Shown here: positions 25,880 to 35,186 of the stretch, one piece after another
Numbering within the stretch: position 1 is the stretch's first letter
Layout of the letters: each line of letters starts with the position of its first letter
NCBI GenBank assembly: GCA_963710355.1
Contig: CAVPZU010000001.1
Location: 558,001-622,000, forward strand
Reading direction: 5' to 3'
Source: Fen-1359 sp963710355
GTDB taxonomy: Bacteria; Planctomycetota; Phycisphaerae; Sedimentisphaerales; Anaerobacaceae
Length of the DNA stretch: 64,000 nucleotides
Notes under the pieces: model-generated
Seen by the model: only the letters and a program-made list of their open reading frames with translations
Told to the model about the DNA's origin: nothing
Database searches by the model: none
Translations under genes and position numbers: made by a program

Positions 25880-27838
25880 ATGAAATTTAAAAATTACAGC
25901 ATTGGAAACAAACTTAGCTTGATATCCCTGACGCTTGTCATACTCGTCACAGCCATTACCGCCGTTTCTTTCAACAGCTACAACCGCATCGGACTGACCT
26001 TCCAGGATGTGAAAGGCAATTCTGTGTCGGACTTCATTTCCATTCTTGAGGCCAAAAATGTCTGCGGACACTCGTTCGCCTCAGTTCAACAATTCCTCGC
26101 AACAGGCGACGGCAACAACATCTCCGCCTTCAAAAGAAACTTAACTGACCTCGAATTATGGCTCTCAAGATATGGAAAAGCCAATAAAGACTTCGCCGCC
26201 CGCGAGTCCGACATCAAGAAAATCCTCCTGACATATAAGACAAATATTGAAACAGCAGGAAATGATATATTTGTAAAATACAAAGAAAGAGAAAATTTAA
26301 TCAAAGAACTCGCTCAAACGGATAAAACCATCGAAAATATCTTTCACAACAAAATAGAAAAGGTTGAGGAAAAACAGAACGAAGAGCTCGAAAATGCAAT
26401 AATCGAGGCAAAGAACATATATGCAGGAACAATCGCACTAATCACAGAGGAAAACCACGGTGACGACAACCTGCGAAAGAAAAAAATTCAGGAGCAAATA
26501 GAACACGCCCAAACAAACTTAAAGGCATACTCGAACATCGTCCTGCCTGCCGAATTTGGGGACATCGAAAGCACCATACAAAAACTTCTCGAAAACTCAG
26601 CGAAAATAACTGAACTAACCCGCCAGATACTGACCGAAAATAAATTGCTGCAGCAATATAAAACCGATGTTATAAATACGTTCACACAAGCAATAGTCCT
26701 CGAAAATGACGAACTGTCTCACCGGACAGAATCTATCGCAGACCTTATCGCAACTTCGAAAATCATACTTCTTATACTGTCGGTAATATTTACCACCTTC
26801 GCATTGTCAATTTCCAGCTACTTCTCAAAAAAAATAATTTCCTCAATATCCAGCCTCGTTGAATCAACAAAGATTATGGCAAAAGGCAATTTAAGCCACA
26901 GAACTCAAAAAAGCAGCAACGATGAAATCGGAGCCCTCGCTGATTCTTTCAATGAAATGGCCGAAGAACTCGAAAAACAGACCGCCTGGGTCAATAACCT
27001 CAATGAAGAAATGGTCGAACGCCGAAAGACTGAAGAAATGCTCAAGGAGGCAAACCAGCAGCTGGCCGCTTCAAATCACGAACTTATGACGCTTACCCAG
27101 AAACTGGAGGAAACCAACCGCGAACTGAAGGATTTCGTCTACATCGCATCGCATGACCTGCGCGAGCCGCTTCGAAAAATCACCTCTTTCGGAAGTATCC
27201 TCAAAGAATCACTGGAAGACAAATTAACCGGCGACGACAAGGAAAATATGAAATATATGATAGACGGCGCAAACAGAATGACAAAAATGATTGAAGGTCT
27301 CTTGGCCTATTCACGGGTCAGTTCCAAAGAAGTGCCGCTCGAAGAGGTTGACTTAAACGAAATCATCGAACAGCTCAGACAGATAGAGCTTTCGAAACTG
27401 CTCGAAGAAACAAACGCAACATTAGAGGTGCCCGAGCCCCTGCCGAAGATACAGGCCAATGCTACTCAAATAAGACAATTATTGCAGAATCTTGTCAGCA
27501 ACGGCATCAAATATCATGCTAAGGATGTAAAACCACACATCATTATAAGAGCAAAACATATCGACAACGGCGAAATCAGAGTCGAGGTGCAGGATAACGG
27601 TATAGGAATTGAAGAAAAGTATTTCGAGGACATCTTCAAAATGTTCAGACGCCTACATTCCCGCACCGAATTTGAAGGCACCGGCATAGGGCTATCCATC
27701 TGCAAAAAAATCGTCGAAAAACACAACGGAAAAATCGGTGTAGAGTCCAAACCAGGAAACGGGGCAACCTTCTGGTTCTCTCTGCCTGCCAAAAATGTGG
27801 TTGAAAATGAACAACTCGTCTCAAGTGCTCAAGGCTAA
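25880..27838 (+). CDS. HAMP-domain sensor histidine kinase
   Basis: This 652-residue membrane kinase has a first membrane helix at residues 13-30 and a long, mostly helical periplasmic part (about 31-295). The second membrane helix is near 296-316, followed by a HAMP domain and a coiled coil (about 370-415). The HisKA domain has phosphoacceptor His425 in IASHDLREPLRKI. The HATPase domain has N box LLQNLVSNGIKYH, G1 DNGIGIEEKY and G2 EGTGIGLSICKKIV. The HisKA-HATPase pair resembles phytochrome/CBS-type kinases that pair with Rcp1-like regulators, matching its upstream neighbour. The helical sensor suggests a 4-helix-bundle input. Confidence 0.93.
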   Translation: MKFKNYSIGNKLSLISLTLVILVTAITAVSFNSYNRIGLTFQDVKGNSVSDFISILEAKNVCGHSFASVQQFLATGDGNNISAFKRNLTDLELWLSRYGKANKDFAARESDIKKILLTYKTNIETAGNDIFVKYKERENLIKELAQTDKTIENIFHNKIEKVEEKQNEELENAIIEAKNIYAGTIALITEENHGDDNLRKKKIQEQIEHAQTNLKAYSNIVLPAEFGDIESTIQKLLENSAKITELTRQILTENKLLQQYKTDVINTFTQAIVLENDELSHRTESIADLIATSKIILLILSVIFTTFALSISSYFSKKIISSISSLVESTKIMAKGNLSHRTQKSSNDEIGALADSFNEMAEELEKQTAWVNNLNEEMVERRKTEEMLKEANQQLAASNHELMTLTQKLEETNRELKDFVYIASHDLREPLRKITSFGSILKESLEDKLTGDDKENMKYMIDGANRMTKMIEGLLAYSRVSSKEVPLEEVDLNEIIEQLRQIELSKLLEETNATLEVPEPLPKIQANATQIRQLLQNLVSNGIKYHAKDVKPHIIIRAKHIDNGEIRVEVQDNGIGIEEKYFEDIFKMFRRLHSRTEFEGTGIGLSICKKIVEKHNGKIGVESKPGNGATFWFSLPAKNVVENEQLVSSAQG

Positions 27839-27872
27839 ATTTTAAAAATAAATTGCCGAAAAAGTTTCAAAA

Positions 27873-29492
27873 ATGGAAAAAAAGCGGATAAATCTTTTAC
27901 TTGTCGATGATGACCCCGCTGACCGTAAACTAACCGAGCTGGCGCTGAGAGGCGGTCTGTATAACACTGATTTCTCCATTACGACGGCAGACACTTTGGC
28001 TGATTGCCTCCTGCGAATACAAAATAGCCCCATCGATTTGGTCCTTCTGGACCTCGGCCTGCCGGAAAGCAAGGGTATCGATACCATCGACAAAGTCCAT
28101 CAGACCTGTCCCAGCACACCGATTATTGTTTTGACAGGCCTATCAGACGAGGAGGTCGCCGCCGAGGCCATCAAAAAAGGCGCCATCATTTATGTCACGA
28201 AACCCTTCACTTCGACGGGGCTGCGAACCCAAATCAGTACTGCCCTGCAAATCGTCGAGCTGCAACAGAAGCTTCAGCAACAGGCAGATACCGATGGACT
28301 AACCAACCTGACCAATCGCAGACATTTCTTTGATATTCTCGACCGAGAGGTCCTCAGGGCTAAAATCAGCGGCACTGACATTTCCATAATGATGCTCGAT
28401 ATCGACCATTTCAAAAGTGTGAACGACACTTATGGCCACCGCGGCGGAGACGAAATACTGCAACAAATGGGACAGATACTAAAAGAAAATGTTTATCCTC
28501 TCGACGTTGTCGCCCGATACGGCGGTGAGGAGTTCATCATTCTTATGCCCACTACATCTCCTGTAAAGGTCGCTCAGGCCTCCGCGAGACTTCGAAAAAT
28601 TATCGACCAGCATCAATGGAAGGTCGGTGAACAAAAAATCTCCATTACAGCCAGTATCGGGCTTGCAACCGTCGATTCCTACAACCTTGTCAATTCCTAC
28701 GACATTGTCGAAAAGGCCGACGCCGCCCTTTACGCCGCCAAAAGGCGAGGCAGGAACTGCGTTGTCTGCTGGGATGAGGTCAATGGTGAACAGGAATCCA
28801 CCCAGCCCGACAATACGGTTTACCAGGAGCTGCAGCGAAAGGTTAACTCTCTTGTCAGACAGCTGCAATCGCACGCAATCGGCACCATCTCCGCACTGAC
28901 CAGGGCCCTCGATATGGTCATAAAAGAGCCGTATCTGCATCAGCACGGCGAAAATGTCAGAAAATATGCCGCTGCCATCGCACAGGAAATGGGACTATCC
29001 AATGAATTATGCGAACGCATCAGCAACGCTGCCCTCCTTCAGGATATCGGCAAAATCGCTATCCCCGTCCAAATCCTGAAAAAAACCACTCCTCTGACGC
29101 CCGAAGAACTTCAGACAATCAAACAGCATCCAATGGCTGCTGCAAAAATCCTCGAACCGATAGGCCTGTTCGGCCTTGAACTGCAAATCATCAAACATCA
29201 CCACGAAAGATTCGACGGCACCGGTTATCCAGCCGGCTTAAAAACCAAAGAAATCCCCATCGGTTCGCGCATCCTCGCTCTTGCGGACACCTTTGATGCT
29301 ATGACAAACGAACAAAGCTACAGAAAGTCAAAATCCCTCCACGATACCATCGCTGAAATCAACGCATCCTCAGGGGCTCAATTCGACCCAGATGTCGTCG
29401 ATGCCTTCAACAAGGCCTGCTTAAATCACAAAAGCAATTGGCCTCTCTCCTCTGCCTGCACCAACGCAACCTGTCAAACGGCTTCGTTATAA
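27873..29492 (+). CDS. Response regulator with GGDEF and degenerate HD-GYP domains
   Basis: The 539-residue protein combines a receiver (acidic DDD near 12-14, phosphoacceptor Asp60 in LLDLGLPES), a diguanylate cyclase domain with intact GGEEF (217-221), and an HD-GYP domain (about 340-520). In the last, the HD dyad reads Gln390-Asp391 (LLQDIGKIAIP), although HHHERFDGTGYP and the later metal ligands are present. HD-GYP enzymes break c-di-GMP; loss of the His ligand may impair this, leaving synthesis dominant. The codon is CAG, one base from a His codon. It is the output gene of the operon and the likely phosphate receiver from the HAMP kinase. Confidence 0.9.
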   Translation: MEKKRINLLLVDDDPADRKLTELALRGGLYNTDFSITTADTLADCLLRIQNSPIDLVLLDLGLPESKGIDTIDKVHQTCPSTPIIVLTGLSDEEVAAEAIKKGAIIYVTKPFTSTGLRTQISTALQIVELQQKLQQQADTDGLTNLTNRRHFFDILDREVLRAKISGTDISIMMLDIDHFKSVNDTYGHRGGDEILQQMGQILKENVYPLDVVARYGGEEFIILMPTTSPVKVAQASARLRKIIDQHQWKVGEQKISITASIGLATVDSYNLVNSYDIVEKADAALYAAKRRGRNCVVCWDEVNGEQESTQPDNTVYQELQRKVNSLVRQLQSHAIGTISALTRALDMVIKEPYLHQHGENVRKYAAAIAQEMGLSNELCERISNAALLQDIGKIAIPVQILKKTTPLTPEELQTIKQHPMAAAKILEPIGLFGLELQIIKHHHERFDGTGYPAGLKTKEIPIGSRILALADTFDAMTNEQSYRKSKSLHDTIAEINASSGAQFDPDVVDAFNKACLNHKSNWPLSSACTNATCQTASL

Positions 29493-29519
29493 TACCAAAT
29501 CCTGTATTTTTTTCCGCCT

Positions 29520-31259
29520 TCAGAACGCTTCCGGCAGCACCTTACGGGTGGCATCGTGCAAAAAACCAGAAATGTGCCTTTCGGAACTCATTGTAAGTAT
29601 CTTGCGGGCTATCCTGTTGCATTCCTCTATCGTCACCGAACGGATAACCTGCTTTACCTCCGGTATCATCGGGGGCGCCAGCGATATCGTCCTTACTCCC
29701 ATCCCCAGCAGCAGCAGCACCTGCTCCGGCTCGGACGCCATCTCCCCGCACACGCTCAAATCTATCTGCCCTTTATGGGCATCCTGTATGACCGTCCTGA
29801 TTAGACGAAGCACCGCAGGGTCAACCGACGAATAAAGCGTCGAGACCAGCTCATTACCCCTATCAACCGCCAGCGTGTACTGTGTAAGGTCGTTTGTCCC
29901 TATGCTGAAAAAATCAACATCGCGTGCCAGCGCCGACGCCATTAACGCCGCCGACGGCGTCTCTATCATTATTCCAACTTCAATATTACGGTTGTAGCTT
30001 ATCGATGCCTCGTCGAGGTCCTCCATAACATCGTGCAGAATCATTTTTGTCTGCATCAACTCCTGCAGATTCGTTATCAGCGGAAACATTATTCTGACCT
30101 CGCCCAGAACCGATGCCCGCAAAATCGCCCGAAGCTGATTTTTGAACATATCGAGGTTGCGCAGACAGAACCTGATTGAACGAAGCCCCAAAAAAGGATT
30201 AGGCTCGCGGACAAAACGTCTGCTCTGCGTAAATTTATCAGCGCCCAAATCCATCGTTCTTATTATCACAGGCCGATGTCCAAACACCCCGACAGTATCC
30301 GCATAAGCCTTGTAATGCTCCTCTTCGGTCGGCTCTTCAGGCCTGCTCAGATACAAAAACTCTGTCCTGTAAAGCCCAATCCCTTCGCCTCCTTTATCGA
30401 GAACTGTCAGCGCTTCCTCCGGAAACTCGATATTGCCCAGCAACGTAATTCTCACCCCATCACGCGTCACCGCAGGCTTTTCCCTTATCAGGCTGAGCTT
30501 CTCCTCAAGCTCTAAAAAATCTCGTGAATACTTCTGGTACTGCTGCAGTGTATCTTCGTCAGGACTAACTATTACTATGCCGCGATTGCCGTCTATGATG
30601 ACGGTATCTCCCGCCTCAATATGCTCTGTGAGGTCCTCAAGCGCCAAAACCGCAGGAATCCCCAGCGACCTGGCCACTATCGCCGTATGGCTCGTTCGAC
30701 CGCCCGCATCGGTAGCTATGCCCTTGACAAAATGCTTATTCAAACCTGCCGTCTGGGTTGGACTCAACTGACGGGCAACTACCACAACCTCTTCCTTCAG
30801 ACGGCTGATGTCTTCATGCTTTTTGCCGAGAAGATGCTTGAGAACCCTTCTTCCTATATCATAAATGTCGGCTGCCCTCTCGCTTATGTAATGGTCCTTG
30901 ACCTTCGCAAAATGACTTGCTATATCCCGCATCGTCGTCGAGACTGCAAATTCAGCCGTCACATACTCATCGCGTATTAAATCCGTAATCCTTTTGAGCA
31001 GGCTTTTATCTCGCAGAAACCGCAAATGCACGGCAAATATGTCCTTAATCTTCTCCCCCTCTATTCCCTTTTGGTCCCCCTGCATACCTGTCAACTCGTC
31101 AATGGAAGCCTTAAAGGCGTTCCTGACCCGCTGAACTTCTATCATTCTCTGGGAAAGCTCTATCGCACGACGTGGAATCAGGTAATCTTCAGAATCGATA
31201 ATAAGGGCCTTCGATATGCTTATGCCGGGCGAAACCGCTATTCCCTTCTTAATCTCCAT
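29520..31259 (-). CDS. ptsI: PTS enzyme I (phosphoenolpyruvate-protein phosphotransferase)
   Basis: The 579-residue enzyme takes phosphate from PEP onto His191 (GGRTSHTAIVARSLGIP) and passes it to HPr. The C-terminal PEP-binding barrel carries FLYLSRPEEPTEEEHY, GADKF, EVGIMIETPSA and the Cys active-site loop SVCGEMAS. Length and motifs are normal. It ends the minus-strand operon with HPr and EIIA-Ntr. No sugar permease (EIIB/EIIC) is in the window, so the chain may serve regulation more than uptake; that is inference. Confidence 0.96.
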   Translation of the reverse strand: MEIKKGIAVSPGISISKALIIDSEDYLIPRRAIELSQRMIEVQRVRNAFKASIDELTGMQGDQKGIEGEKIKDIFAVHLRFLRDKSLLKRITDLIRDEYVTAEFAVSTTMRDIASHFAKVKDHYISERAADIYDIGRRVLKHLLGKKHEDISRLKEEVVVVARQLSPTQTAGLNKHFVKGIATDAGGRTSHTAIVARSLGIPAVLALEDLTEHIEAGDTVIIDGNRGIVIVSPDEDTLQQYQKYSRDFLELEEKLSLIREKPAVTRDGVRITLLGNIEFPEEALTVLDKGGEGIGLYRTEFLYLSRPEEPTEEEHYKAYADTVGVFGHRPVIIRTMDLGADKFTQSRRFVREPNPFLGLRSIRFCLRNLDMFKNQLRAILRASVLGEVRIMFPLITNLQELMQTKMILHDVMEDLDEASISYNRNIEVGIMIETPSAALMASALARDVDFFSIGTNDLTQYTLAVDRGNELVSTLYSSVDPAVLRLIRTVIQDAHKGQIDLSVCGEMASEPEQVLLLLGMGVRTISLAPPMIPEVKQVIRSVTIEECNRIARKILTMSSERHISGFLHDATRKVLPEAF

Positions 31260-31298
31260 TGCTCATCTTACTTTCGGTAAAATTATTGCGAAAGATTT

Positions 31299-31622
31299 TT
31301 ATAAACCCTTTTGAGCATTTACAGTTTCTTCCTCCGCCGGCGGCGGCTCGCCAAATAATTTGACCTCCACAAGCTCTCTTAAGGCCTCTACCGCCTTCTT
31401 CGCATCCGCCCCTTCTGCTTTTACACTAAGAGTCGTACCATAAGTTGCCGCAAGCATACTTACCTGCATTATACTCTTGCCGTCCACCTCCACATCCCCC
31501 TTGATTACCGTAATCCGGCTCTTGAACCGGCTTGCCACATCCACAAACTGCATCGCAGGGCGCATATGAAGACCGTCAGCGTTCTTTATCTTCATCTCAG
31601 CCTGATAAAAAAGCTCGCCCAA
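31299..31622 (-). CDS. HPr-family phosphocarrier protein
   Basis: This 107-residue HPr has its phosphorylated His19 in NADGLHMRPAMQF. A Ser50 at the position used by HPr kinase is in VDGKSIMQVSML. The C-terminal tail from about residue 92 is longer than usual and acidic (EPPPAEEETVNAQKGL). It accepts phosphate from enzyme I, 39 bases downstream, and can donate it to the EIIA-Ntr protein upstream. The start is the first ATG of the frame. Confidence 0.92.
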   Translation of the reverse strand: MGELFYQAEMKIKNADGLHMRPAMQFVDVASRFKSRITVIKGDVEVDGKSIMQVSMLAATYGTTLSVKAEGADAKKAVEALRELVEVKLFGEPPPAEEETVNAQKGL

Positions 31623-31733
31623 GATTTTCTCCCCGGCTTCAAATAAAAAATATCAAAAGCCCTCAAACATCCACAATGGCTCATTGATAAAATTTTCCCC
31701 CGTCCATAGCCGCTGCATCTTTGCTGCTTTTAA

Positions 31734-32207
31734 TCATAAAAACGGCTTTTCATCTGCTTCGAGCAAGAGGTCTTTTATCTGCTCGGCATTTCTCGATTGC
31801 CGCAGAAACCGGCGGAACTTTTCCTGCTGAAGATGCTTGAAAACCTTCTCCATTGCCTCAAGATGTTTATCCGGCGAATCCTTCGGGCTGACCAGCAGAA
31901 CCACCGAATATACCGGCTGCTTGTCAAGCGACCGAAAATCAATCCCCTTGCTGCTCTGGCCTATCGCCGCTACAACTCCCTTAACAACATCGTGTTTGAC
32001 GTGAGGAACAGCCACACCTTTGCCCATCCCTGTGCTTGCCTCGTTCTCACGCTTCACTACCGCCTTGATTATCTTCTGACAGTTTCCTCTGCCAAGTTTC
32101 TTCGCCTTATCAAGCGCCAACACTAATTCCGCTATTACCCCGTCTCTGTCCGTGGCCTCCAGCTCCGGTATTATGGCCTCAAAACACACAAAGTCAGAAA
32201 ACTTCAT
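31734..32207 (-). CDS. ptsN: PTS EIIA-Ntr-type regulatory protein
   Basis: This 157-residue EIIA of the fructose/nitrogen family has its active His69 in GKGVAVPHVKHD. EIIA-Ntr proteins usually do not feed sugar uptake but control potassium transport, nitrogen or stress responses through their phosphorylation state. Its place directly after hpf copies the hpf-ptsN pairing of the rpoN region in proteobacteria, without rpoN here. The length is typical. Confidence 0.9.
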   Translation of the reverse strand: MKFSDFVCFEAIIPELEATDRDGVIAELVLALDKAKKLGRGNCQKIIKAVVKRENEASTGMGKGVAVPHVKHDVVKGVVAAIGQSSKGIDFRSLDKQPVYSVVLLVSPKDSPDKHLEAMEKVFKHLQQEKFRRFLRQSRNAEQIKDLLLEADEKPFL

Positions 32208-32288
32208 TCAAGCTCCTGTTTTTCAAGTCCAAAAACTATTTTAACCTCAAATTACCGCCATTATCACAAAATCGCCGACCCCTGTCAA

Positions 32289-32606
32289 CTATTGCTTTGC
32301 CGTATGCTTCCTTTCTCGCTCTTTTGTCTTTATCTTCCGAAGTCTCTGCTCAAGCTTATGAACCGCAGCATCCATACAACCCAGCACGTCATTGCCGGAC
32401 TCAGTTGCCACAAACACCCTGCGGCGATTTGCCCTCGCTATGATTTCCACTTCAACCTTCTTATCCGCACGCCCCTGACGCTCAACTATAACGTCTATCT
32501 GATTGATACTGCTATAATACCTCGACAGTCTGCCCGTCTTCTTTTGCGCATAAATCCGAAGCGTTTCTGTTATTTCGATATGCTTACCTGCAATCGTAAA
32601 AAGCAA
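32289..32606 (-). CDS. hpf: Ribosome hibernation promoting factor, short form
   Basis: A 105-residue HPF/RaiA protein: MLFTIAGKHIEITETLRIYAQKK, then IDVIVERQGRADKKVEVEIIARANRRRVFVATESGNDVLGCMDAAVHKLEQRLRKIK. The basic beta-alpha-beta fold binds the 30S subunit and blocks tRNA and mRNA sites in stationary phase. It lacks the C-terminal dimerisation domain of long HPF, so it is the short type. It lies upstream of ptsN, a known pairing. Confidence 0.9.
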   Translation of the reverse strand: MLFTIAGKHIEITETLRIYAQKKTGRLSRYYSSINQIDVIVERQGRADKKVEVEIIARANRRRVFVATESGNDVLGCMDAAVHKLEQRLRKIKTKERERKHTAKQ

Positions 32607-32783
32607 ATTCCTTCTCCTTAATTAAAAAAATGTTTCGTTGTTAAAACTGTCTTGTACTTATCAGACCATCAATTTTATCTTCTGCACACATCTGCCTTAT
32701 TATAAATATTTCATTACCTAAATCAAATCCTTCTGCAATAAACCCCACCTTTCGACCTATTGCAAACTCTCTTGCCTTTTTCG

Positions 32784-33500
32784 TCACTCCTTCCCCTTCC
32801 TGGCCTCGTCGATAGAATACGCAGGCGTAATCACTCCGTCGCTTATAACAAACCGCAGTGCTTCTTCTACCGTCATATCCAGCGGCACCGTATCATTTTT
32901 AGGAACCCAAACCAGATAACCGGATAATGGCGACGGCGCAGTAGGCACCAGAATAGTAATCAACTCTATCTCCTTTCCATCAGCAATCCATTTCATCCCA
33001 TCCCCCGTCACAAAACCAACTGTCCATAACCCCTTCCTCGGATACTCGAACGCCACGACCCGCGAAATAAATTTCGTCTGTTCTTTTTGCGAAAGCAGAA
33101 AATCGGACACCTGCTTGACATACGGATAAACCTGCCGAACCAGCGGCATATTTTCTATCAGCCTCTCCGTGCTTCGCCAAAGCCGTTTGCCAATCCAGCT
33201 GGCCAGCACCACGCCGACAGCAAAAACAATCACCAGGGCTATGACAAACCCTGCCAGTGAACCCAACCCATGAACCCAGAACTGCTGCATCCGCTCCACA
33301 ACCACCCTATCAGACAAGGGTATGTCCCTCAGTATCATCAAAATCCGAATGATAACCTCATTGATAAGCCTGCCGATTGTCTTCTGTATTAAATGGTACG
33401 TCCAGATGAATATCCAGATTGTCACCACAGTCGGCACAAGAACCGCCAGGCCACGCACAAAATACCTTCTCATCCGTCCTGTCTTTTTCTTTCTCTTCAT
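32784..33500 (-). CDS. DUF502 membrane protein
   Basis: The protein is about 238 residues from the ATG at 33498-33500; the longer frame to 33617 would overlap the previous gene. It opens MKRKKKTGRMRRYFVRGLAVLVPTVVTIWIFIWTYHLI, the hallmark start of DUF502 (positive residues, then a first membrane helix). A second helix follows near 88-110, then a soluble C-terminus with STERLIENMPLVRQVYPYVKQ and FEYPRKGLWTVGFVTG. The function is unknown. It lies 28 bases after the UPF0104 gene. Confidence 0.85.
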   Translation of the reverse strand: MKRKKKTGRMRRYFVRGLAVLVPTVVTIWIFIWTYHLIQKTIGRLINEVIIRILMILRDIPLSDRVVVERMQQFWVHGLGSLAGFVIALVIVFAVGVVLASWIGKRLWRSTERLIENMPLVRQVYPYVKQVSDFLLSQKEQTKFISRVVAFEYPRKGLWTVGFVTGDGMKWIADGKEIELITILVPTAPSPLSGYLVWVPKNDTVPLDMTVEEALRFVISDGVITPAYSIDEARKGKE

Positions 33501-33528
33501 TTCCGTTAAAATCCCTTCATTGCATAAC

Positions 33529-34578
33529 CTAACCCGTCTTGTCGCCTTCTTCAAGCGTAAAATCCTTAGGCAAATGCCCTCCTGCAAGATGAATCCACCC
33601 GCCCGGCAGCGATGCAATCATCCATATAATCCTCTGACAAAGCGCCAGCGCCAAGGCCGGCTCCGCCTGGACAGATGCAAATTTTACAAACATCGCAGCA
33701 AGCGACCCCTCCACCAGCACCGCCCCGCCAATGCTCACCGGAAGCATCCCTATCGACCAGCTTATTGTGAAAAATACATAATAATAACTCAAGCTCACAT
33801 CCACACCTGTCTGCCTGCCCACTAACCAATACGCCGTTATCGACAAAATCTGCAGCGCTATGGTCAAAACTAAAACAAAGAGCCCCTCAACAGGCCTTTT
33901 GCAGTAAAGAACCGCCGCCTTCAATAATTTCCTTAACAGCCTGCCGCCCTGCTCATAACCAACCGACCACCACTTTCGCAGAATATTTCTTGTCGCCGGA
34001 ATTACCAGAAGAATCACAACCACCCCTGCTATAATCAATCCTGCCGCGATGAAAATCCGCTCGTATAGACTTAAAGAACCGAATGAACCGTCCTGCATAG
34101 CCAAATCTATATTTTTTTTGCTCGGCAAAAGAAAATAAAACACAATCGCTATCATTACAGACCCGACCAGCCCGACCAGCCTGTCAACAAGCACGCTCAG
34201 CGCCGCCTCAAATCGCTTTTCCGTATGCTTTGTCGCATACCACGCCCGTACCAAATCGCCTCCGACCGCGCTCGGCATAAAATTATTATAAAACAGGCCG
34301 AGGAATACCAATCTTATCGCCGCACTTAATGATATAAAAATCCCCTGCGTCCGAAGCAATATCCACCATCGAAGCCCTACAGCGAACTGCCCTGCTGTAT
34401 AACAGGCCAGCGCCACTATGAAAATCCACGGACTGAGCTGTCCAAAAACATCCACCAGCCTGCCGAACCGGCCCTCCTGACTGAGCCAGATGCCCGCCCA
34501 AATCAGGCCCGACGATACCACCGCAAGCCGAATGGCCAAAAATATCTTGTTGCCACCCTTTTTCTTTTCGACGCTCAT
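33529..34578 (-). CDS. UPF0104 / lysylphosphatidylglycerol-synthase-like membrane protein
   Basis: The protein is about 349 residues from the ATG at 34576-34578; extending to 34686 would add 36 hydrophilic residues with no family match. It has around seven to nine membrane helices. The family-typical GLRWWILLRTQGI, FLGLFYNNFMPSAVGGDLVRAWY and SVLVDRLVGL are present, matching the flippase-like domain of MprF and AglD proteins. No lysyltransferase domain is attached, so a lipid-handling or polyisoprenyl-linked role is possible but unproven. It heads the minus-strand operon leading to hpf and the PTS genes. Confidence 0.8.
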   Translation of the reverse strand: MSVEKKKGGNKIFLAIRLAVVSSGLIWAGIWLSQEGRFGRLVDVFGQLSPWIFIVALACYTAGQFAVGLRWWILLRTQGIFISLSAAIRLVFLGLFYNNFMPSAVGGDLVRAWYATKHTEKRFEAALSVLVDRLVGLVGSVMIAIVFYFLLPSKKNIDLAMQDGSFGSLSLYERIFIAAGLIIAGVVVILLVIPATRNILRKWWSVGYEQGGRLLRKLLKAAVLYCKRPVEGLFVLVLTIALQILSITAYWLVGRQTGVDVSLSYYYVFFTISWSIGMLPVSIGGAVLVEGSLAAMFVKFASVQAEPALALALCQRIIWMIASLPGGWIHLAGGHLPKDFTLEEGDKTG

Positions 34579-34681
34579 CAAAAAACTTTGTCCTGAAAAT
34601 TCTTGTTTTTCCTGATAATAACGGCTAAACTGCCTTATGGCAAGACTCCAGATGATAGATTGCTGTCCGCCTTCGGCGAAT

Positions 34682-34730
34682 AACACTAAAAACTTAGAAC
34701 TAAAAACTTAAAACTTAAAACTAAAAACTA
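34682..34730. repeat. Heptad tandem repeat (AAAACTT/AAAACTA type), seven units
   Basis: Seven units in 7-base register (AACACTA, AAAACTT, AGAACTA, AAAACTT twice, AAAACTA twice) end five bases before the hisI ATG. As before 19974, there is no Shine-Dalgarno sequence. Confidence 0.8.
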
Positions 34731-34735
34731 AGAAT

Positions 34736-35170
34736 ATGCCTGACAAAACCATTGAAGAATCGCTTGATTTTACCCCGAAATTCGACTCTTTCGGCCTAAT
34801 CCCCGTCATCGCACAGGACGCAAAGACAGGCCAGGTCCTCATGTTTGCTTATATGAATAAAGAGGCCCTCGAACAAACCATTCAGACAGGCTACGCCGTC
34901 TATTTCAGCCGAACACGCAAAAAACTTTGGAAAAAAGGCGAGCAGTCAGGCCACTTCCAAAAGGTTCAGCAAATCCTCGTCGATTGCGACCAGGATTGTT
35001 TAGTTTTGAAGGTGAACGTTGACGCAGGCCAGTGCCACACAGGCTATCAGTCCTGCTTCTACCGCACCATCGCCCCCCCGCTTTCTTGCGAAAGCAAGAG
35101 GGGGGGCAAAAAACTGAAACTCATCGCAAAAAAAGCATTCGACCCCAAAAAAGCCTACAAAAAAATCTAA
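34736..35170 (+). CDS. hisI: Phosphoribosyl-AMP cyclohydrolase with palindrome-encoded insert
   Basis: This 144-residue HisI opens the adenine ring of PR-AMP in histidine synthesis. Metal-site motifs are intact: DCDQDC (83-88), Cys100 in DAGQCHTGYQSCFY, and Cys107. Residues about 114-124 (PPLSCESKRGG) are not part of the family; they are encoded by a perfect palindromic repeat at 35072-35107, after which the normal ending (LKLIAKKAFDPKKAY) resumes in frame. The insert lies after the catalytic part, so activity may survive. There is no HisE domain. A heptad array replaces the usual ribosome-binding site. Confidence 0.93.
   Translation: MPDKTIEESLDFTPKFDSFGLIPVIAQDAKTGQVLMFAYMNKEALEQTIQTGYAVYFSRTRKKLWKKGEQSGHFQKVQQILVDCDQDCLVLKVNVDAGQCHTGYQSCFYRTIAPPLSCESKRGGKKLKLIAKKAFDPKKAYKKI
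35072..35107. repeat. Palindromic repeat inserted inside hisI
   Basis: The outer arms GCCCCCCC and GGGGGGGC enclose the hairpin GCTTTC-TTGC-GAAAGC. The 17-base core GCTTTCTTGCGAAAGCA (35080-35096) recurs exactly at 37927-37943 and 59503-59519, where it sits in terminator-like hairpins. Inside hisI it is 36 bases long and keeps the frame. Confidence 0.85.
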
Positions 35171-35186
35171 AAAAGTCCCATAATTT

